Shown here one piece after another: positions 34,949 through 43,374 of a DNA stretch of 64,000 nucleotides. The first letter of the stretch is position 1, and each line of letters starts with the position of its first letter. The notes under the pieces were generated by a model that ran no database searches, had not been told where the DNA came from, and worked only from the letters and a program-made list of their open reading frames with translations. Source of the stretch: Metabacillus dongyingensis (GTDB taxonomy: Bacteria > Bacillota > Bacilli > Bacillales > Bacillaceae); assembly GCF_019933155.2 (NCBI RefSeq), contig NZ_CP082944.1:436001-500000 (forward strand), written 5' to 3'. Both the position numbers and the translations under genes were made by a program.

Positions 34949-35098
34949 ATGAGCAATTATGATAAGAATAAGAAAAGAAGTAAAGAAGAAGCTGATGATG
35001 CTGCAAGGGGCGGCTGTATGTTGCCAGGATGTATAGATTTTTTTATTATTCCTTTGCAAGTCGGTATCTTGGGGTACCAATTTATCAATATGATTTAA
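34949..35098 (+). CDS. Tiny basic-hydrophobic protein, copy 3 of 3
   Basis: 49 aa. The charged N-terminus (SNYDKNKKRSKEEADD) is followed by GCMLPGCIDFFIIPLQVGIL, almost the same core as copy 1 despite different codons. SD GAGGTGC before the ATG. It is followed after 40 bases by the larger WXG-like protein gene. Membrane association through the hydrophobic C-terminal half is likely; role unknown, possibly a small partner of the secreted proteins of this locus. Confidence 0.7.
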   Translation: MSNYDKNKKRSKEEADDAARGGCMLPGCIDFFIIPLQVGILGYQFINMI

Positions 35099-35138
35099 AA
35101 CTAAAATCTTTGCTCAAGAAATGAGGTCGAAAAAACTA

Positions 35139-36383
35139 ATGAGTGGTAAAATATCCGTCGATCCGAATAGACTAGATGAACTCGCCAACCAATTCGTTTT
35201 TAAATTAAGTGACATCGAAGAAGAATCTAAGCGTCTGCATATTGAACTTGCAAATTTGATTTTGAGTGCTCCCCCGGAGTACAGTCATTGCTTTTATTCT
35301 ATCGGTGATTCATGGGGAACAGGTCAAGCTCTAGCAAATAGATTAAGTGAGTTGGAACAGGATGTCAGAATGACTGCCAACAAGTTTGCTGAAAGAGATG
35401 ACCTGCTTGGGCGACTTTTTAATATGCATGAAAAATACGGCACAATGGTTGCAATGGGTGGTTTGGTATCCAGACAGCTTGCTTATTATGGTTTGGGTTT
35501 CACTCAATTTGCTAAAAATGCAGATGAGATCTATTCATTCCGTCATATGAGTGCACTCAGTAAATTTTCAGAAGTTGTAGATGGCTCAAAGTATAAAAGA
35601 GCTGCTAAAGGATTAGTCAGCTGGACCTTTCTTTCAGGAAAATATAAAGATACTCCATTTGCAGATCTTGTACATAAAAAGTATTCAAAATATTTGCCTG
35701 GTGATGTTGTGGACTTTACCTCAAGCACAAGGGGAGTATGGGGTGGAATGATTAAAAATAATGTAACATCGACCATGTGGAAAGATCTTGGGAAGAATGC
35801 ATTGAAATTTGGTAAAACCAATGCTGCTAGTGCATTAGTTGTAACAGGTGCTATGGAAACTGTTGGAATGGGGCTTAAGATATCTGAGAATTATGCTAAG
35901 TATGGAGACATGCCTGATGTTCTTAAACGGGAAAATGCTAAAGCGGTAGGTAAAGCTGTTAATAATACAGTTGCAATTTCTGCAGGATCAATAGGCGGTG
36001 CTGTAATTGGCGGAGCGATTGGAAGTGCTATAGGTCCAGTGGGAACAGTGGTAGGAGCTGCAGCAGGCTCCTTTGTTGGCGGATTAGTTGGAGAACAAGT
36101 CGGGAAATTCACGGCAGGTTTTGCTGAGAAAGCAGCGATTGCTCTTGAAACACCAATTCAAGGTACTTTAGATTTAGTCAGAGGCGGTTTTGAACAAGCT
36201 GGAAAAGCAGTTGAAGGATTTAATAAAGTAAAAGATGCAGCTAACGAACAAATAAAAGAAGCTATTGTTGATCCTATTGGAAAAGTTAAGGATATAGGTG
36301 AAGGACTATCTAAGGCAAAAGATACGGCAGATTCGCTGATTGACGGAGCCAAAAGTTTTATTGGTAAAAAATTTTCTTGGTAA
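35139..36383 (+). CDS. YfjB-like WXG/LXG-related protein with glycine-zipper region
   Basis: 414 aa. The N-terminal part is a helical WXG/LXG-like region (RLDELANQFVFKLSDIEEES, with a SWGTG turn near residue 63). The middle has VDFTSSTRGVWGG, and from about residue 285 a glycine-rich membrane-type segment (AGSIGGAVIGGAIGSAIGPV) is followed by amphipathic helices. No nuclease or other toxin motif is visible at the end. It resembles B. subtilis YfjB in place and length. The ATG at 35139 is preferred (GAGGTCG upstream) over the one at 35121. Confidence 0.65.
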   Translation: MSGKISVDPNRLDELANQFVFKLSDIEEESKRLHIELANLILSAPPEYSHCFYSIGDSWGTGQALANRLSELEQDVRMTANKFAERDDLLGRLFNMHEKYGTMVAMGGLVSRQLAYYGLGFTQFAKNADEIYSFRHMSALSKFSEVVDGSKYKRAAKGLVSWTFLSGKYKDTPFADLVHKKYSKYLPGDVVDFTSSTRGVWGGMIKNNVTSTMWKDLGKNALKFGKTNAASALVVTGAMETVGMGLKISENYAKYGDMPDVLKRENAKAVGKAVNNTVAISAGSIGGAVIGGAIGSAIGPVGTVVGAAAGSFVGGLVGEQVGKFTAGFAEKAAIALETPIQGTLDLVRGGFEQAGKAVEGFNKVKDAANEQIKEAIVDPIGKVKDIGEGLSKAKDTADSLIDGAKSFIGKKFSW

Positions 36384-36411
36384 AAAATTCTCATTCTCAT
36401 AAGGAGGAATT

Positions 36412-37200
36412 ATGGAAACGATCAAGTTAAGTATTGAAGAATTAATTTTCTCATTTTATAGTGAGGGTTTTTTTGAACAAGGAATGTCAATCAAAGAAAT
36501 GTATTTTCCTGAAATGAAGGATGAAGAACTTAAAATTTTGTTAGAATTTGCATCTCGTTCACTTTTAGCAAAAGATTTGGTGACAGAAGTAAATAATCGA
36601 TATAAAGTTAAGGAAGATTATATTAGCTTTATAAAAATAATGAATCATGCAGAAAGAACTGTCAAAGCATCTAAGTTCAGTACAGATTTAAAAAACGAAG
36701 AAACTATTTCAGTTCATATGAGTGGGGATGAAGTTTATCTTCATAAACTTTTATATGATAATCAGATTCATCAAATTAGTAAGATTTCCAGCAAAGAAGA
36801 CACAATGGAATTAGTTAAAGAGTTTTTCAGTTTTAAAGATTTAACAATAGCTCATAATGAAGTTCTTTTCTCGATGAAGAGGACAGAGTTTGAGGAACTT
36901 TTAGAAACAGTTAGCCAAGGATTACCTTCTCAGTCTTTTATGGAAGGTTTTACTGGAAATGAAATGATTAAAGAATTAATAAATGATTTAATCTATAGAA
37001 AAGCAAGGATGGATAGCTTGCTCTATATGGAGTACGACGAGGAAAATACCCCTGATCTATTAGACGTATGTTTTGTGATTCCAGGTAAAGCTCAATCATG
37101 GTTAGTAACAAGAAATCAAACTGATGAATACAACTTTGAAAAATGCAATGAAAATACGTTAGGTCAATTTATTTTTAAAAATAAAGTTATAACCCTTTAA
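36412..37200 (+). CDS. YfjC-like protein of the type VII locus (possible EspG-type chaperone)
   Basis: 262 aa, soluble. It begins METIKLSIEELIFSFYSEGF, has a helical N-terminal third and ends with a strand-rich part (LLDVCFVIPGKAQSWLVTRN). From memory it corresponds to YfjC/DUF5081-like proteins that sit with WXG and LXG genes and look like the EspG chaperones of ESX systems; this is unproven. SD AAGGAGGA seven bases before the ATG. Co-directional with, and 28 bases after, the WXG-like gene. Confidence 0.55.
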   Translation: METIKLSIEELIFSFYSEGFFEQGMSIKEMYFPEMKDEELKILLEFASRSLLAKDLVTEVNNRYKVKEDYISFIKIMNHAERTVKASKFSTDLKNEETISVHMSGDEVYLHKLLYDNQIHQISKISSKEDTMELVKEFFSFKDLTIAHNEVLFSMKRTEFEELLETVSQGLPSQSFMEGFTGNEMIKELINDLIYRKARMDSLLYMEYDEENTPDLLDVCFVIPGKAQSWLVTRNQTDEYNFEKCNENTLGQFIFKNKVITL

Positions 37201-37214
37201 AGGAGCTGAAAAAC

Positions 37215-37772
37215 TTGTCCAATACACCTGGAGATAACAGCATAATAAAAGTAAGAGGTCCATTATTAATGTATATATGGATGGGACTTTTTGTTTTTGG
37301 AGGTTTAATAGCTTGTTATATTTTAATCACCTACGGATTGAAGTTTGAATCGGATTATTCCTTAATATATTTGGGAGGCGGCCTAATTTTATCTCCTTTT
37401 TTTATTTACGAAGCACTTTGGGCATTTCCGGGATTTGTTCCAGGGAAGGTTTTATTTAGAATACATCAAGGAGAAAATGGCAGCATTGTCTCTAAGAAAA
37501 ATACTGTTCAGTTCAAGAATATCAGGAATATTGATTTAAAGAGAAACCCTTTAAATTTCTTTAATGAGGTTTTCGTAAAGACATATGATAATAGGACAGT
37601 TAAGTTCAAAACATATAATTTACTTCATGAGGTAAACTTTTACGATGTTGTGGATGAACATATCTTTCCGCATATGACAGATGAAGCAAAAATAGTTTGG
37701 AATAGAAAAATCACAGATGATCAGTTCCTTAAAAGTATGAATTATGAGAGAAAAAATCATAATGTGGAATAA
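37215..37772 (+). CDS. YfjD-like membrane protein (DUF5381-like), copy 1 of 3
   Basis: 185 aa, TTG start nine bases after AAAGGAG. Two membrane helices (MYIWMGLFVFGGLIACYILI and IYLGGGLILSPFFIYEALW) are followed by the conserved PGFVPGKVLF and a cytoplasmic strand-rich domain with KNIRNIDLKRNPLNFFNEV and HIFPHMTDEAKIVWNRK. The same pattern recurs in the next two genes. Named YfjD-like from memory of the B. subtilis locus. Confidence 0.65.
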   Translation: MSNTPGDNSIIKVRGPLLMYIWMGLFVFGGLIACYILITYGLKFESDYSLIYLGGGLILSPFFIYEALWAFPGFVPGKVLFRIHQGENGSIVSKKNTVQFKNIRNIDLKRNPLNFFNEVFVKTYDNRTVKFKTYNLLHEVNFYDVVDEHIFPHMTDEAKIVWNRKITDDQFLKSMNYERKNHNVE

Positions 37773-37927
37773 ATTTATTCAATGAAGCGGTCAGGAATAT
37801 ACCTGGCTGCTTTTAATATATACTAAATCAAACTCAAGGAATCTAATTATTAAATAATGCGAACAAAATTGGAAACACATATGGTGTCAGGCATACAAGC
37901 TATTACAGTAAAGAGGGGGGGAAGTCG

Positions 37928-38479
37928 TTGCTAAACTTAAAGAAGGAAAATCAATTAATCAAAGTGAAAGGCTCTAAGTTTATGTACGGATGGATGCTTC
38001 TTGCGACATTTGGCGCTTTGGCTGCCAGTGTATTTTTGATCCTGAATGGGTTCAAATTTGAGTCAAAGTACTCGCTGATTTACATTAGTGGCGGATTTGT
38101 ATTTTTACCGGTTTTTCTCTACTTAACATTATGGTCTCTTCCAGGTTTTATTCCAGGGAAAATACTGTTCATTCTTAAAGAAGGAGTGAATGGTTCAGTA
38201 ATTACTAAAAAAAGAAAAATTCTCTTCAATGAAATTCTTAATTTAGCATTTGTCAGAAATCCAGTGAACTTAATAAATGACATTATCATTGAGTCAATTG
38301 ATGGAAAAATCACAAAAATATGTACTTATAATTTAATCGATGATACCGACTTTGCTGTTCTGGTAGATAAATATGTTTATCTAAACATGAGAGAAGATGC
38401 AAAGGCAGTCTGGGACCGTCAAGTGAATCTAAGTGAGTTATATCAACATGCAAAATATGAGAGAAAGACAGACATCTAA
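37928..38479 (+). CDS. YfjD-like membrane protein, copy 2 of 3
   Basis: 183 aa, TTG start after GAGGGGGG. Two helices, then PGFIPGKILFILKEGVNG, FVRNPVNLINDIIIES and YLNMREDAKAVWDRQVNL, matching copies 1 and 3 position by position. A 155-bp gap to copy 1 suggests either its own promoter or recombination between copies. Confidence 0.65.
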   Translation: MLNLKKENQLIKVKGSKFMYGWMLLATFGALAASVFLILNGFKFESKYSLIYISGGFVFLPVFLYLTLWSLPGFIPGKILFILKEGVNGSVITKKRKILFNEILNLAFVRNPVNLINDIIIESIDGKITKICTYNLIDDTDFAVLVDKYVYLNMREDAKAVWDRQVNLSELYQHAKYERKTDI

Positions 38480-38517
38480 TTTTATATGAGTCCAGCGATT
38501 ATTTTTGGAGGGAACAA

Positions 38518-39048
38518 ATGCTTAATGCAATATCAAAGAACTCAAAACTATATATTAAAGGAAACAAGTTTTACTACGGAGTTTTGGCAGTTTTTATTTT
38601 AGGAGGGCTATGTGGGTCAAGTTATGCAATCTCAGAAGGGTTTGGGTTTGTTGGCGGCTTTCTATTCTTTCCAATCTTCCTCTACTTGTTTTTCTGTTTT
38701 TTTCCAGGACTCATTCCTGGTAAAGTGCTTATTTCGCTCGTCCAAGGTGAAAATGGCTATTTAGTTACCAAAAAAGGCAACGTCCCATTTCACCATATTC
38801 GACAAATCAACCTAATGCGTAACCCTCTCAACTTGGTTAATAGCATGGTAATTGAAACTTCTGATCAAAAAGTTCATAAGATCCCGACTTATGATCTTAT
38901 CGATGAAGTCGATTATGCTGTAATTGTAGATAAATATATATTTCCGCATATGACTAGTGAGGCGAAGGCGGTATGGGACCGCAAAGTAAACCTTGATAAG
39001 TTATATGAGGAAGTAAAGTATGAGAGGAAATTTGATTTGAAGAGCTAA
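38518..39048 (+). CDS. YfjD-like membrane protein, copy 3 of 3
   Basis: 176 aa with the same layout as copies 1 and 2: FYYGVLAVFILGGLCGSSYA as first helix, PGLIPGKVLISLVQGENG, LMRNPLNLVNSMVIETS and YIFPHMTSEAKAVWDRKVNL. The first loop is shorter by about seven residues. SD GGAGGGAA before the ATG. Last gene before the terminator closing the locus. Confidence 0.65.
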   Translation: MLNAISKNSKLYIKGNKFYYGVLAVFILGGLCGSSYAISEGFGFVGGFLFFPIFLYLFFCFFPGLIPGKVLISLVQGENGYLVTKKGNVPFHHIRQINLMRNPLNLVNSMVIETSDQKVHKIPTYDLIDEVDYAVIVDKYIFPHMTSEAKAVWDRKVNLDKLYEEVKYERKFDLKS

Positions 39049-39132
39049 TCATTTTCCAAACTCCTAATAAATACTGGACTAGTTCAGAGTATTAAAAACA
39101 TAGAATTGGTTAAATAAAATCAATAAACCCCC

Positions 39133-39168
39133 AATCCCCGTATTCCGACCGAATACGGGGATTTTTCA
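39133..39168 (+). terminator. Strong terminator between the yfj-like locus and gvp
   Basis: Perfect 13-bp stem AATCCCCGTATTC / GAATACGGGGATT with a 5-nt loop, followed by TTTCATC. Confidence 0.9.
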
Positions 39169-39362
39169 TCCCCATAACGAGAAAAATTCCCTTTTAAATC
39201 TCTTTGTAATCATCTTGTAACAAAATTGACATTCTTGTCTTAATTATCTTTGTGATCTTCAGAAAATCCCTCCATTAAAGCATTTTATAATTACGTTTTC
39301 CAAATCTGAAGCGGAATTAATAGAAAATCATGGTAAGGGATTTCATCTATTTTCCAACCTAT

Positions 39363-39388
39363 GTTTTAAGCCAAGTTTTAAAAGGTAT
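39363..39388 (+). promoter_or_regulatory. Sigma-B-like promoter upstream of gvpA
   Basis: GTTTTA, 14 bp, AGGTAT compares well with the sigma-B consensus GTTTAA-N12-15-GGGTAT and lies about 70 bp before the gvpA start. A TTGACA at about 39226 has no well-spaced -10 box. If correct, gas vesicle genes would respond to general stress. Prediction only. Confidence 0.45.
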
Positions 39389-39456
39389 ATCCCAAATAAC
39401 AAAGCGATTAGGGCTTGCCCAAATTTACATCGTCAATGAAGGGAGCTAAAAGAGAG

Positions 39457-39726
39457 ATGAGTATTCAAAAAAGTGCGGATAGTTCGAGTTTAGCGGAAGT
39501 TATTGACCGGATTCTTGACAAAGGAATTGTAATTGATGCATTTGCCAGGGTATCGCTTGTAGGAATTGAGATTTTAACGATTGAAGCAAGGGTTGTAATT
39601 GCAAGCGTCGATACGTGGCTGCGATATGCAGAGGCTGTCGGGCTGCTGCGTGATGAGGTGCAGGAGGAAGGTCTTGCAAATCGTCAAAAGAATGAACGAA
39701 GCTCACAATCAGCTTTTAACATTTAA
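39457..39726 (+). CDS. gvpA: Major gas vesicle structural protein A
   Basis: 89 aa. This small hydrophobic protein polymerises into the gas-permeable vesicle wall. The GvpA core is complete: [39 protein letters not shown] and [17 protein letters not shown]. The ATG at 39457 follows GGGAG. It is nearly identical to gvpB four genes on. First gene of a cluster in the B. megaterium order. Confidence 0.96.
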   Translation: MSIQKSADSSSLAEVIDRILDKGIVIDAFARVSLVGIEILTIEARVVIASVDTWLRYAEAVGLLRDEVQEEGLANRQKNERSSQSAFNI

Positions 39727-39766
39727 TATATGAATCATTATTAATAAGAAGAAATGGGGATAAATC

Positions 39767-40252
39767 ATGGCGGGCAAAGATAAGAAAGAAAAAATGGAAA
39801 ATCAGGAAGAATCAAATCAGCAAGAAGAACAGAATCAGGAAGAGAAGCAGCACAATTCCTTAAATTACGCCATTTTAGGCGGAGTTGTTGGAGCGGGTAT
39901 CGGATTGCTGTCAAGTCCTGAGACAAGTAAAAAGGTGTTTAACAGTCTTGGGCAATCAGAAGTGGTAAGAGTGGCCGGCAAGGAATTAAGAAGAACGGCA
40001 CAGGAAATCATTACTGAGCAGGCAATGGCTGCGCTCAGACAGACAGCAACAGGCTACCTTGATAAAGGAAACTTAAGCAGCCTGCTTGCTCCGAAGAAAA
40101 AGAAAGAATCTTCTTCAGAAAATGAGAAAAGTGAGGATAAGGAATTAGACTCTTCTCAATATGATGAGCTGAAAGAGGAAAACAAAAACATGAATGACCA
40201 GCTTCAGCGCATTGAAGAAATGCTGAATCAGCTCATTGAAGCAAAGAAATAA
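39767..40252 (+). CDS. gvpP: Gas vesicle accessory protein GvpP
   Basis: 161 aa. A charged, Gln/Glu-rich N-terminus (MENQEESNQQEEQNQEEKQ), then one YtxH-like hydrophobic segment with glycines (YAILGGVVGAGIGLLSSPET), then basic and acidic blocks and a C-terminal coiled coil (YDELKEENKNMNDQLQRIEE). This is the YtxH-like layout of GvpP from B. megaterium. Likely a membrane- or vesicle-associated accessory protein; not strictly required in that system according to earlier studies. Confidence 0.85.
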   Translation: MAGKDKKEKMENQEESNQQEEQNQEEKQHNSLNYAILGGVVGAGIGLLSSPETSKKVFNSLGQSEVVRVAGKELRRTAQEIITEQAMAALRQTATGYLDKGNLSSLLAPKKKKESSSENEKSEDKELDSSQYDELKEENKNMNDQLQRIEEMLNQLIEAKK

Positions 40253-40278
40253 TTGATCTGCCCTGAAGGGGTGATTAG

Positions 40279-40746
40279 ATGGATAAAATGAAAAAAGCTG
40301 CTTTAAAAGCTGGAAAAAAAATCATTGAAAATACGCCTGAACCTATTAAAGAAAAGGTTGAGGATAAGATCAAAGAAAAGGCGAAGGAAAAATTCGTCGA
40401 GAAGACAGAAGAAAAGCTGCAGGAAAAAGTAAATGCAGCTGCCGAAAAGCTTGGCCATGCAAAAGACGAGAACGCGGATAAAGTTCACGGCAAAGCTGAA
40501 GAAGCGAAAGAAAAGGTTCAGGATATTCTGCTGTCTGTCAGAGATAAGCTTGGAAATGTGAAAGAAGCAGGAGAAGATTTTCAAGAAAAAATCTCTTCTA
40601 AAGATGATAAGAAAAAAGTAAAAGGCTATAAAGGCATCAAAGGCGTTAATCAAATTAAAAGCTCCACAGATCTAAAAAGCTCTACGAAGATCAAAAGTTC
40701 CAATGATATTAAATCTTCTACAGATATAAAATCAATTGGATCTTAA
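40279..40746 (+). CDS. gvpQ: Gas vesicle accessory protein GvpQ
   Basis: 155 aa, very charged, helical and LEA-like (KEKVEDKIKEKAKEKFVEK). Its C-terminus is a run of about five imperfect six-residue repeats (IKSSTD, LKSSTK, IKSSND, IKSSTD, IKSIGS). Position between gvpP and gvpB and composition match GvpQ. No enzymatic motif. SD AAGGGGTG. Confidence 0.8.
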   Translation: MDKMKKAALKAGKKIIENTPEPIKEKVEDKIKEKAKEKFVEKTEEKLQEKVNAAAEKLGHAKDENADKVHGKAEEAKEKVQDILLSVRDKLGNVKEAGEDFQEKISSKDDKKKVKGYKGIKGVNQIKSSTDLKSSTKIKSSNDIKSSTDIKSIGS

Positions 40747-40766
40747 CCTGAGAGGAGAATACAGAA

Positions 40767-41027
40767 ATGTCGATTCAAAAAAGCAACAACAGTTCAAGTT
40801 TAGCAGAGGTTATTGACCGGATTTTGGATAAAGGGATCGTAATTGACGCATTTGCAAGGGTGTCAGTAGTCGGAATTGAAATCTTAACGATCGAAGCACG
40901 TGTCGTAATTGCGAGTGTTGATACATGGTTGCGATATGCAGAGGCTGTTGGCCTGCTTCGGGATGAAGTAGAAGAAAAAGGTCTCCCTGCACAATCGAAT
41001 GAAAGAAGTTCACAGTTTAGTATTTAA
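40767..41027 (+). CDS. gvpB: Gas vesicle structural protein B (GvpA paralogue)
   Basis: 86 aa. It differs from GvpA at only a handful of core positions (SVVGIEIL versus SLVGIEIL) and in the last 20 residues. In B. megaterium this second copy is the main structural protein. SD GAGAGGAG. The third base of many codons differs from gvpA, so the duplication is old and protein identity is under selection. Confidence 0.95.
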   Translation: MSIQKSNNSSSLAEVIDRILDKGIVIDAFARVSVVGIEILTIEARVVIASVDTWLRYAEAVGLLRDEVEEKGLPAQSNERSSQFSI

Positions 41028-41041
41028 GATGATTAAGGCTT

Positions 41042-41072
41042 GGAGCCATTCACAAGATGGCTCCTGCTTCTT
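41042..41072 (+). terminator. Hairpin between gvpB and gvpR
   Basis: Perfect 8-bp stem GGAGCCAT / ATGGCTCC with a 7-nt loop; only a weak pyrimidine tail (TGCTTCTTAGC). It lies between the structural and the assembly genes and may cause partial termination or protect the upstream mRNA, making structural protein more abundant. Confidence 0.5.
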
Positions 41073-41110
41073 AGCTTAAAACGGCTGAAGGAACAATCGG
41101 AGGCGACACT

Positions 41111-41374
41111 ATGGCTATAAAAGATATTTTGAAAAACGTAAACGACTTTTTCAACGAACATGTAGCACCGCCGCACAAAATCACTTCTGTTGAAGCGATG
41201 GAAGAGGGCTGGAGAGTGACGGTTGAAGTGATTGAAGAAAAAGAATATATGAAGAAATACGCAAAAGATGAAATGCTCGGAACCTATGATTGTCAGTTAA
41301 ATAAAGACGAAGAAGTGATTTCGTTTAAACGGCTGGACATTCGGTACCGAAGCGCAATCGGTATGGAACAGTAA
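41111..41374 (+). CDS. gvpR: Gas vesicle protein GvpR (Gvp-O-like)
   Basis: 87 aa. EEGWRVTVEVIEEKEYMKKYAKDEMLGTYD is characteristic of GvpO/GvpR proteins (seen as two parts: EGWRVTVEVIEE and MLGTYDCQLNKDEEVISF), ending KRLDIRYRSA. Accessory factor for vesicle formation, possibly regulatory. SD CGGAGGCG. Starts 83 bases after gvpB, beyond the hairpin. Confidence 0.85.
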   Translation: MAIKDILKNVNDFFNEHVAPPHKITSVEAMEEGWRVTVEVIEEKEYMKKYAKDEMLGTYDCQLNKDEEVISFKRLDIRYRSAIGMEQ

Positions 41375-41402
41375 GGGATGAGCGGGCAGGAGGCAAGGAA
41401 AG

Positions 41403-42326
41403 ATGACGGTCTTAAAAGAAAAGGTAAAGAAAGATGCAAGAGCATTGATACAGGACGATGAGACGAAGGATATTCTCAAGCGTTCACTGCAATACTTGAA
41501 AGCCGGATATTCAGTTCATTTTACAGGCCCCTCAGGTGCAGGAAAAACCTCCCTTGCGCTTGCTCTTGCCAAAAAAAGAAAACGGCCGGTCATGCTTATG
41601 CACGGAAATCACGAATTAAACAATAAAGATTTAATTGGAGATTTTACAGGGTATACGAGTAAAAAGGTCGTTGATCAGTATGTCAGATCTGTTTATAAAA
41701 AAGATGAAAGTGTCAGTGAAATGTGGAAAGATGGCCGGCTCCTTGAAGCAGTTAAAAACGGATATACGTTAATTTACGATGAGTTCACCAGGTCACGCCC
41801 TACTACCAATAATATTTTTCTATCGATTTTAGAAGAGGGTGTTCTGCCGTTATATGGCTCTAAGTTAACAGAACCATTTGTCCGGGTGCATCCCGATTTC
41901 GCAGTCATATTCACCAGTAATCCTGCTGAATATGCAGGAGTTTATGATACTCAAGATGCCTTGCTTGATCGCTTGATCACGATGTTCATTGATTATAAAG
42001 ATGTTGAACGCGAGACGAGGATCGTAGCCGAAAAAACAGATGCAGAAGAAAACGAAGCAAGAGCTATTACCACTCTCGTTACGAATTTGAGGGATGCTTG
42101 CTCAAACGATAAAAATAATGGTCCTAGTTTGAGAGCTTCGATTATGATAGCGAAGCTTGCAGCAGAACAGGATATTCCAATAGATGGCGCGGATCCGGAT
42201 TTTCAGCGCTTATGCATTGATATTTTATGTCATCCCATCAGCCGGTGTCTTGATTCGGATCACGCAAAAGCAGATGCAGAGCAGTTAATAATTGATGAAT
42301 GCAGCAAAATGGACGTCTTGGATTAG
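41403..42326 (+). CDS. gvpN: Gas vesicle AAA+ ATPase GvpN
   Basis: 307-aa MoxR-type AAA+ ATPase that promotes growth of nascent vesicles. Walker A TGPSGAGKTS (residues 41-50), Walker B TLIYDEFTRSRP, sensor region VIFTSNPAEYAGVYDTQDALLDR. The C-terminal helical domain contains GPSLRASIMIAKLA. SD AGGCAAGGAAAG. Length is normal. Confidence 0.93.
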   Translation: MTVLKEKVKKDARALIQDDETKDILKRSLQYLKAGYSVHFTGPSGAGKTSLALALAKKRKRPVMLMHGNHELNNKDLIGDFTGYTSKKVVDQYVRSVYKKDESVSEMWKDGRLLEAVKNGYTLIYDEFTRSRPTTNNIFLSILEEGVLPLYGSKLTEPFVRVHPDFAVIFTSNPAEYAGVYDTQDALLDRLITMFIDYKDVERETRIVAEKTDAEENEARAITTLVTNLRDACSNDKNNGPSLRASIMIAKLAAEQDIPIDGADPDFQRLCIDILCHPISRCLDSDHAKADAEQLIIDECSKMDVLD

Positions 42327-42340
42327 AGGAGTGTTGGATA

Positions 42341-43105
42341 ATGAGTGAACAAGAAATGGGTATATATATTTTCAGCGGAATTCAAACGACGGAAGATGAG
42401 GAATTTGGGACAGTAGAGATTGAAGGCGAAGAGAGGGAAACCTTTACGATTCGCTACAAAGATGCAGCGATGGTTGCAGCTGAGGTGCCAATGAAAATCT
42501 ATAATCCGAATCGTCAAAATTTGATGATGCATCAGCACGCTGTTGCCGCAATTATGAGCAAAAATGATACAGTCATTCCGATCAGTTTCGGGAATGTTTT
42601 TAAGTCCAAAGAAGATGTAAAAGTCCTTCTGGAAAATCTGTATCCTCAGTTTGAAAAGCTCTTCCCGGCGATTAAAGGGAAGATTGAAGTCGGGTTAAAA
42701 GTCATCGGCAAAAAAGAATGGCTTGAAGCAAAAGTAAATGAGCATCCAGAGGTCGGAAAAATGTCAGCTTCTGTGAAAGGCAAGTCTGAAGCGGCAGGCT
42801 ATTATGAACGCATTCAGCTTGGAGGCATTGCCCAGAAACTGTTTGCTGATCTTCAAAACGAAGTGAAAGCCGAGGTATTCACACCGCTTGAGGAAGCAGC
42901 TGAAGCCGCAAAAGCAAATGAACCGACTGGCGAAACAATGCTTTTAAATGCCGCATTTTTAATTGACCGTGATTCTGAGGAGCTTTTTGATCAAAAGGTT
43001 AATGATGCACATGAAAAATGGAAAGATAAAGTCGATTTTAACTACAGCGGTCCATGGCCTGCATACAACTTTGTGAACATCAGGTTAAAAGTAGAGGAAA
43101 GCTGA
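42341..43105 (+). CDS. gvpF: Gas vesicle protein GvpF
   Basis: 254 aa GvpF/GvpL family assembly factor that binds GvpA. Begins MSEQEMGIYIFSGIQ. Conserved DTVIPISFGNVFKSKEDV and the C-terminal family signature VDFNYSGPWPAYNFVNIRL are present. ATG 42341 follows GAGGAG; longer upstream codons overlap the gvpN end and are not supported. Confidence 0.92.
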   Translation: MSEQEMGIYIFSGIQTTEDEEFGTVEIEGEERETFTIRYKDAAMVAAEVPMKIYNPNRQNLMMHQHAVAAIMSKNDTVIPISFGNVFKSKEDVKVLLENLYPQFEKLFPAIKGKIEVGLKVIGKKEWLEAKVNEHPEVGKMSASVKGKSEAAGYYERIQLGGIAQKLFADLQNEVKAEVFTPLEEAAEAAKANEPTGETMLLNAAFLIDRDSEELFDQKVNDAHEKWKDKVDFNYSGPWPAYNFVNIRLKVEES

Positions 43106-43106
43106 T

Positions 43107-43370
43107 ATGCTTCATAAATTGGTTACCGCACCAATGAATCTTGTAGTTAAAATCGGACAAAAGGTACAGGAAGAAGCAGAAAAAGAGTTATATGACCTTC
43201 CTACTATTCAGCAAAAGCTCATTCAGCTCCAAATGATGTTTGAGCTCGGCGAGATTCCTGAGAAAGCTTTTCAAGAAAAAGAAGATGAGCTTTTGACAAG
43301 GTATGAAATTGCCAAGCGCAGGGAAATGGAAGAGTGGGATAAGCTGACGAAACCAAGAAACGAGGGATAA
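43107..43370 (+). CDS. gvpG: Gas vesicle protein GvpG
   Basis: 87 aa, helical. Begins MLHKLVTAPMNLVVKIGQKV, the GvpG signature, followed by a coiled coil with IQQKLIQLQMMFELGEIPEKAFQEKEDEL (in parts). Starts one base after gvpF. Assembly factor that interacts with GvpF and GvpL. Confidence 0.9.
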   Translation: MLHKLVTAPMNLVVKIGQKVQEEAEKELYDLPTIQQKLIQLQMMFELGEIPEKAFQEKEDELLTRYEIAKRREMEEWDKLTKPRNEG

Positions 43371-43374
43371 GCAG

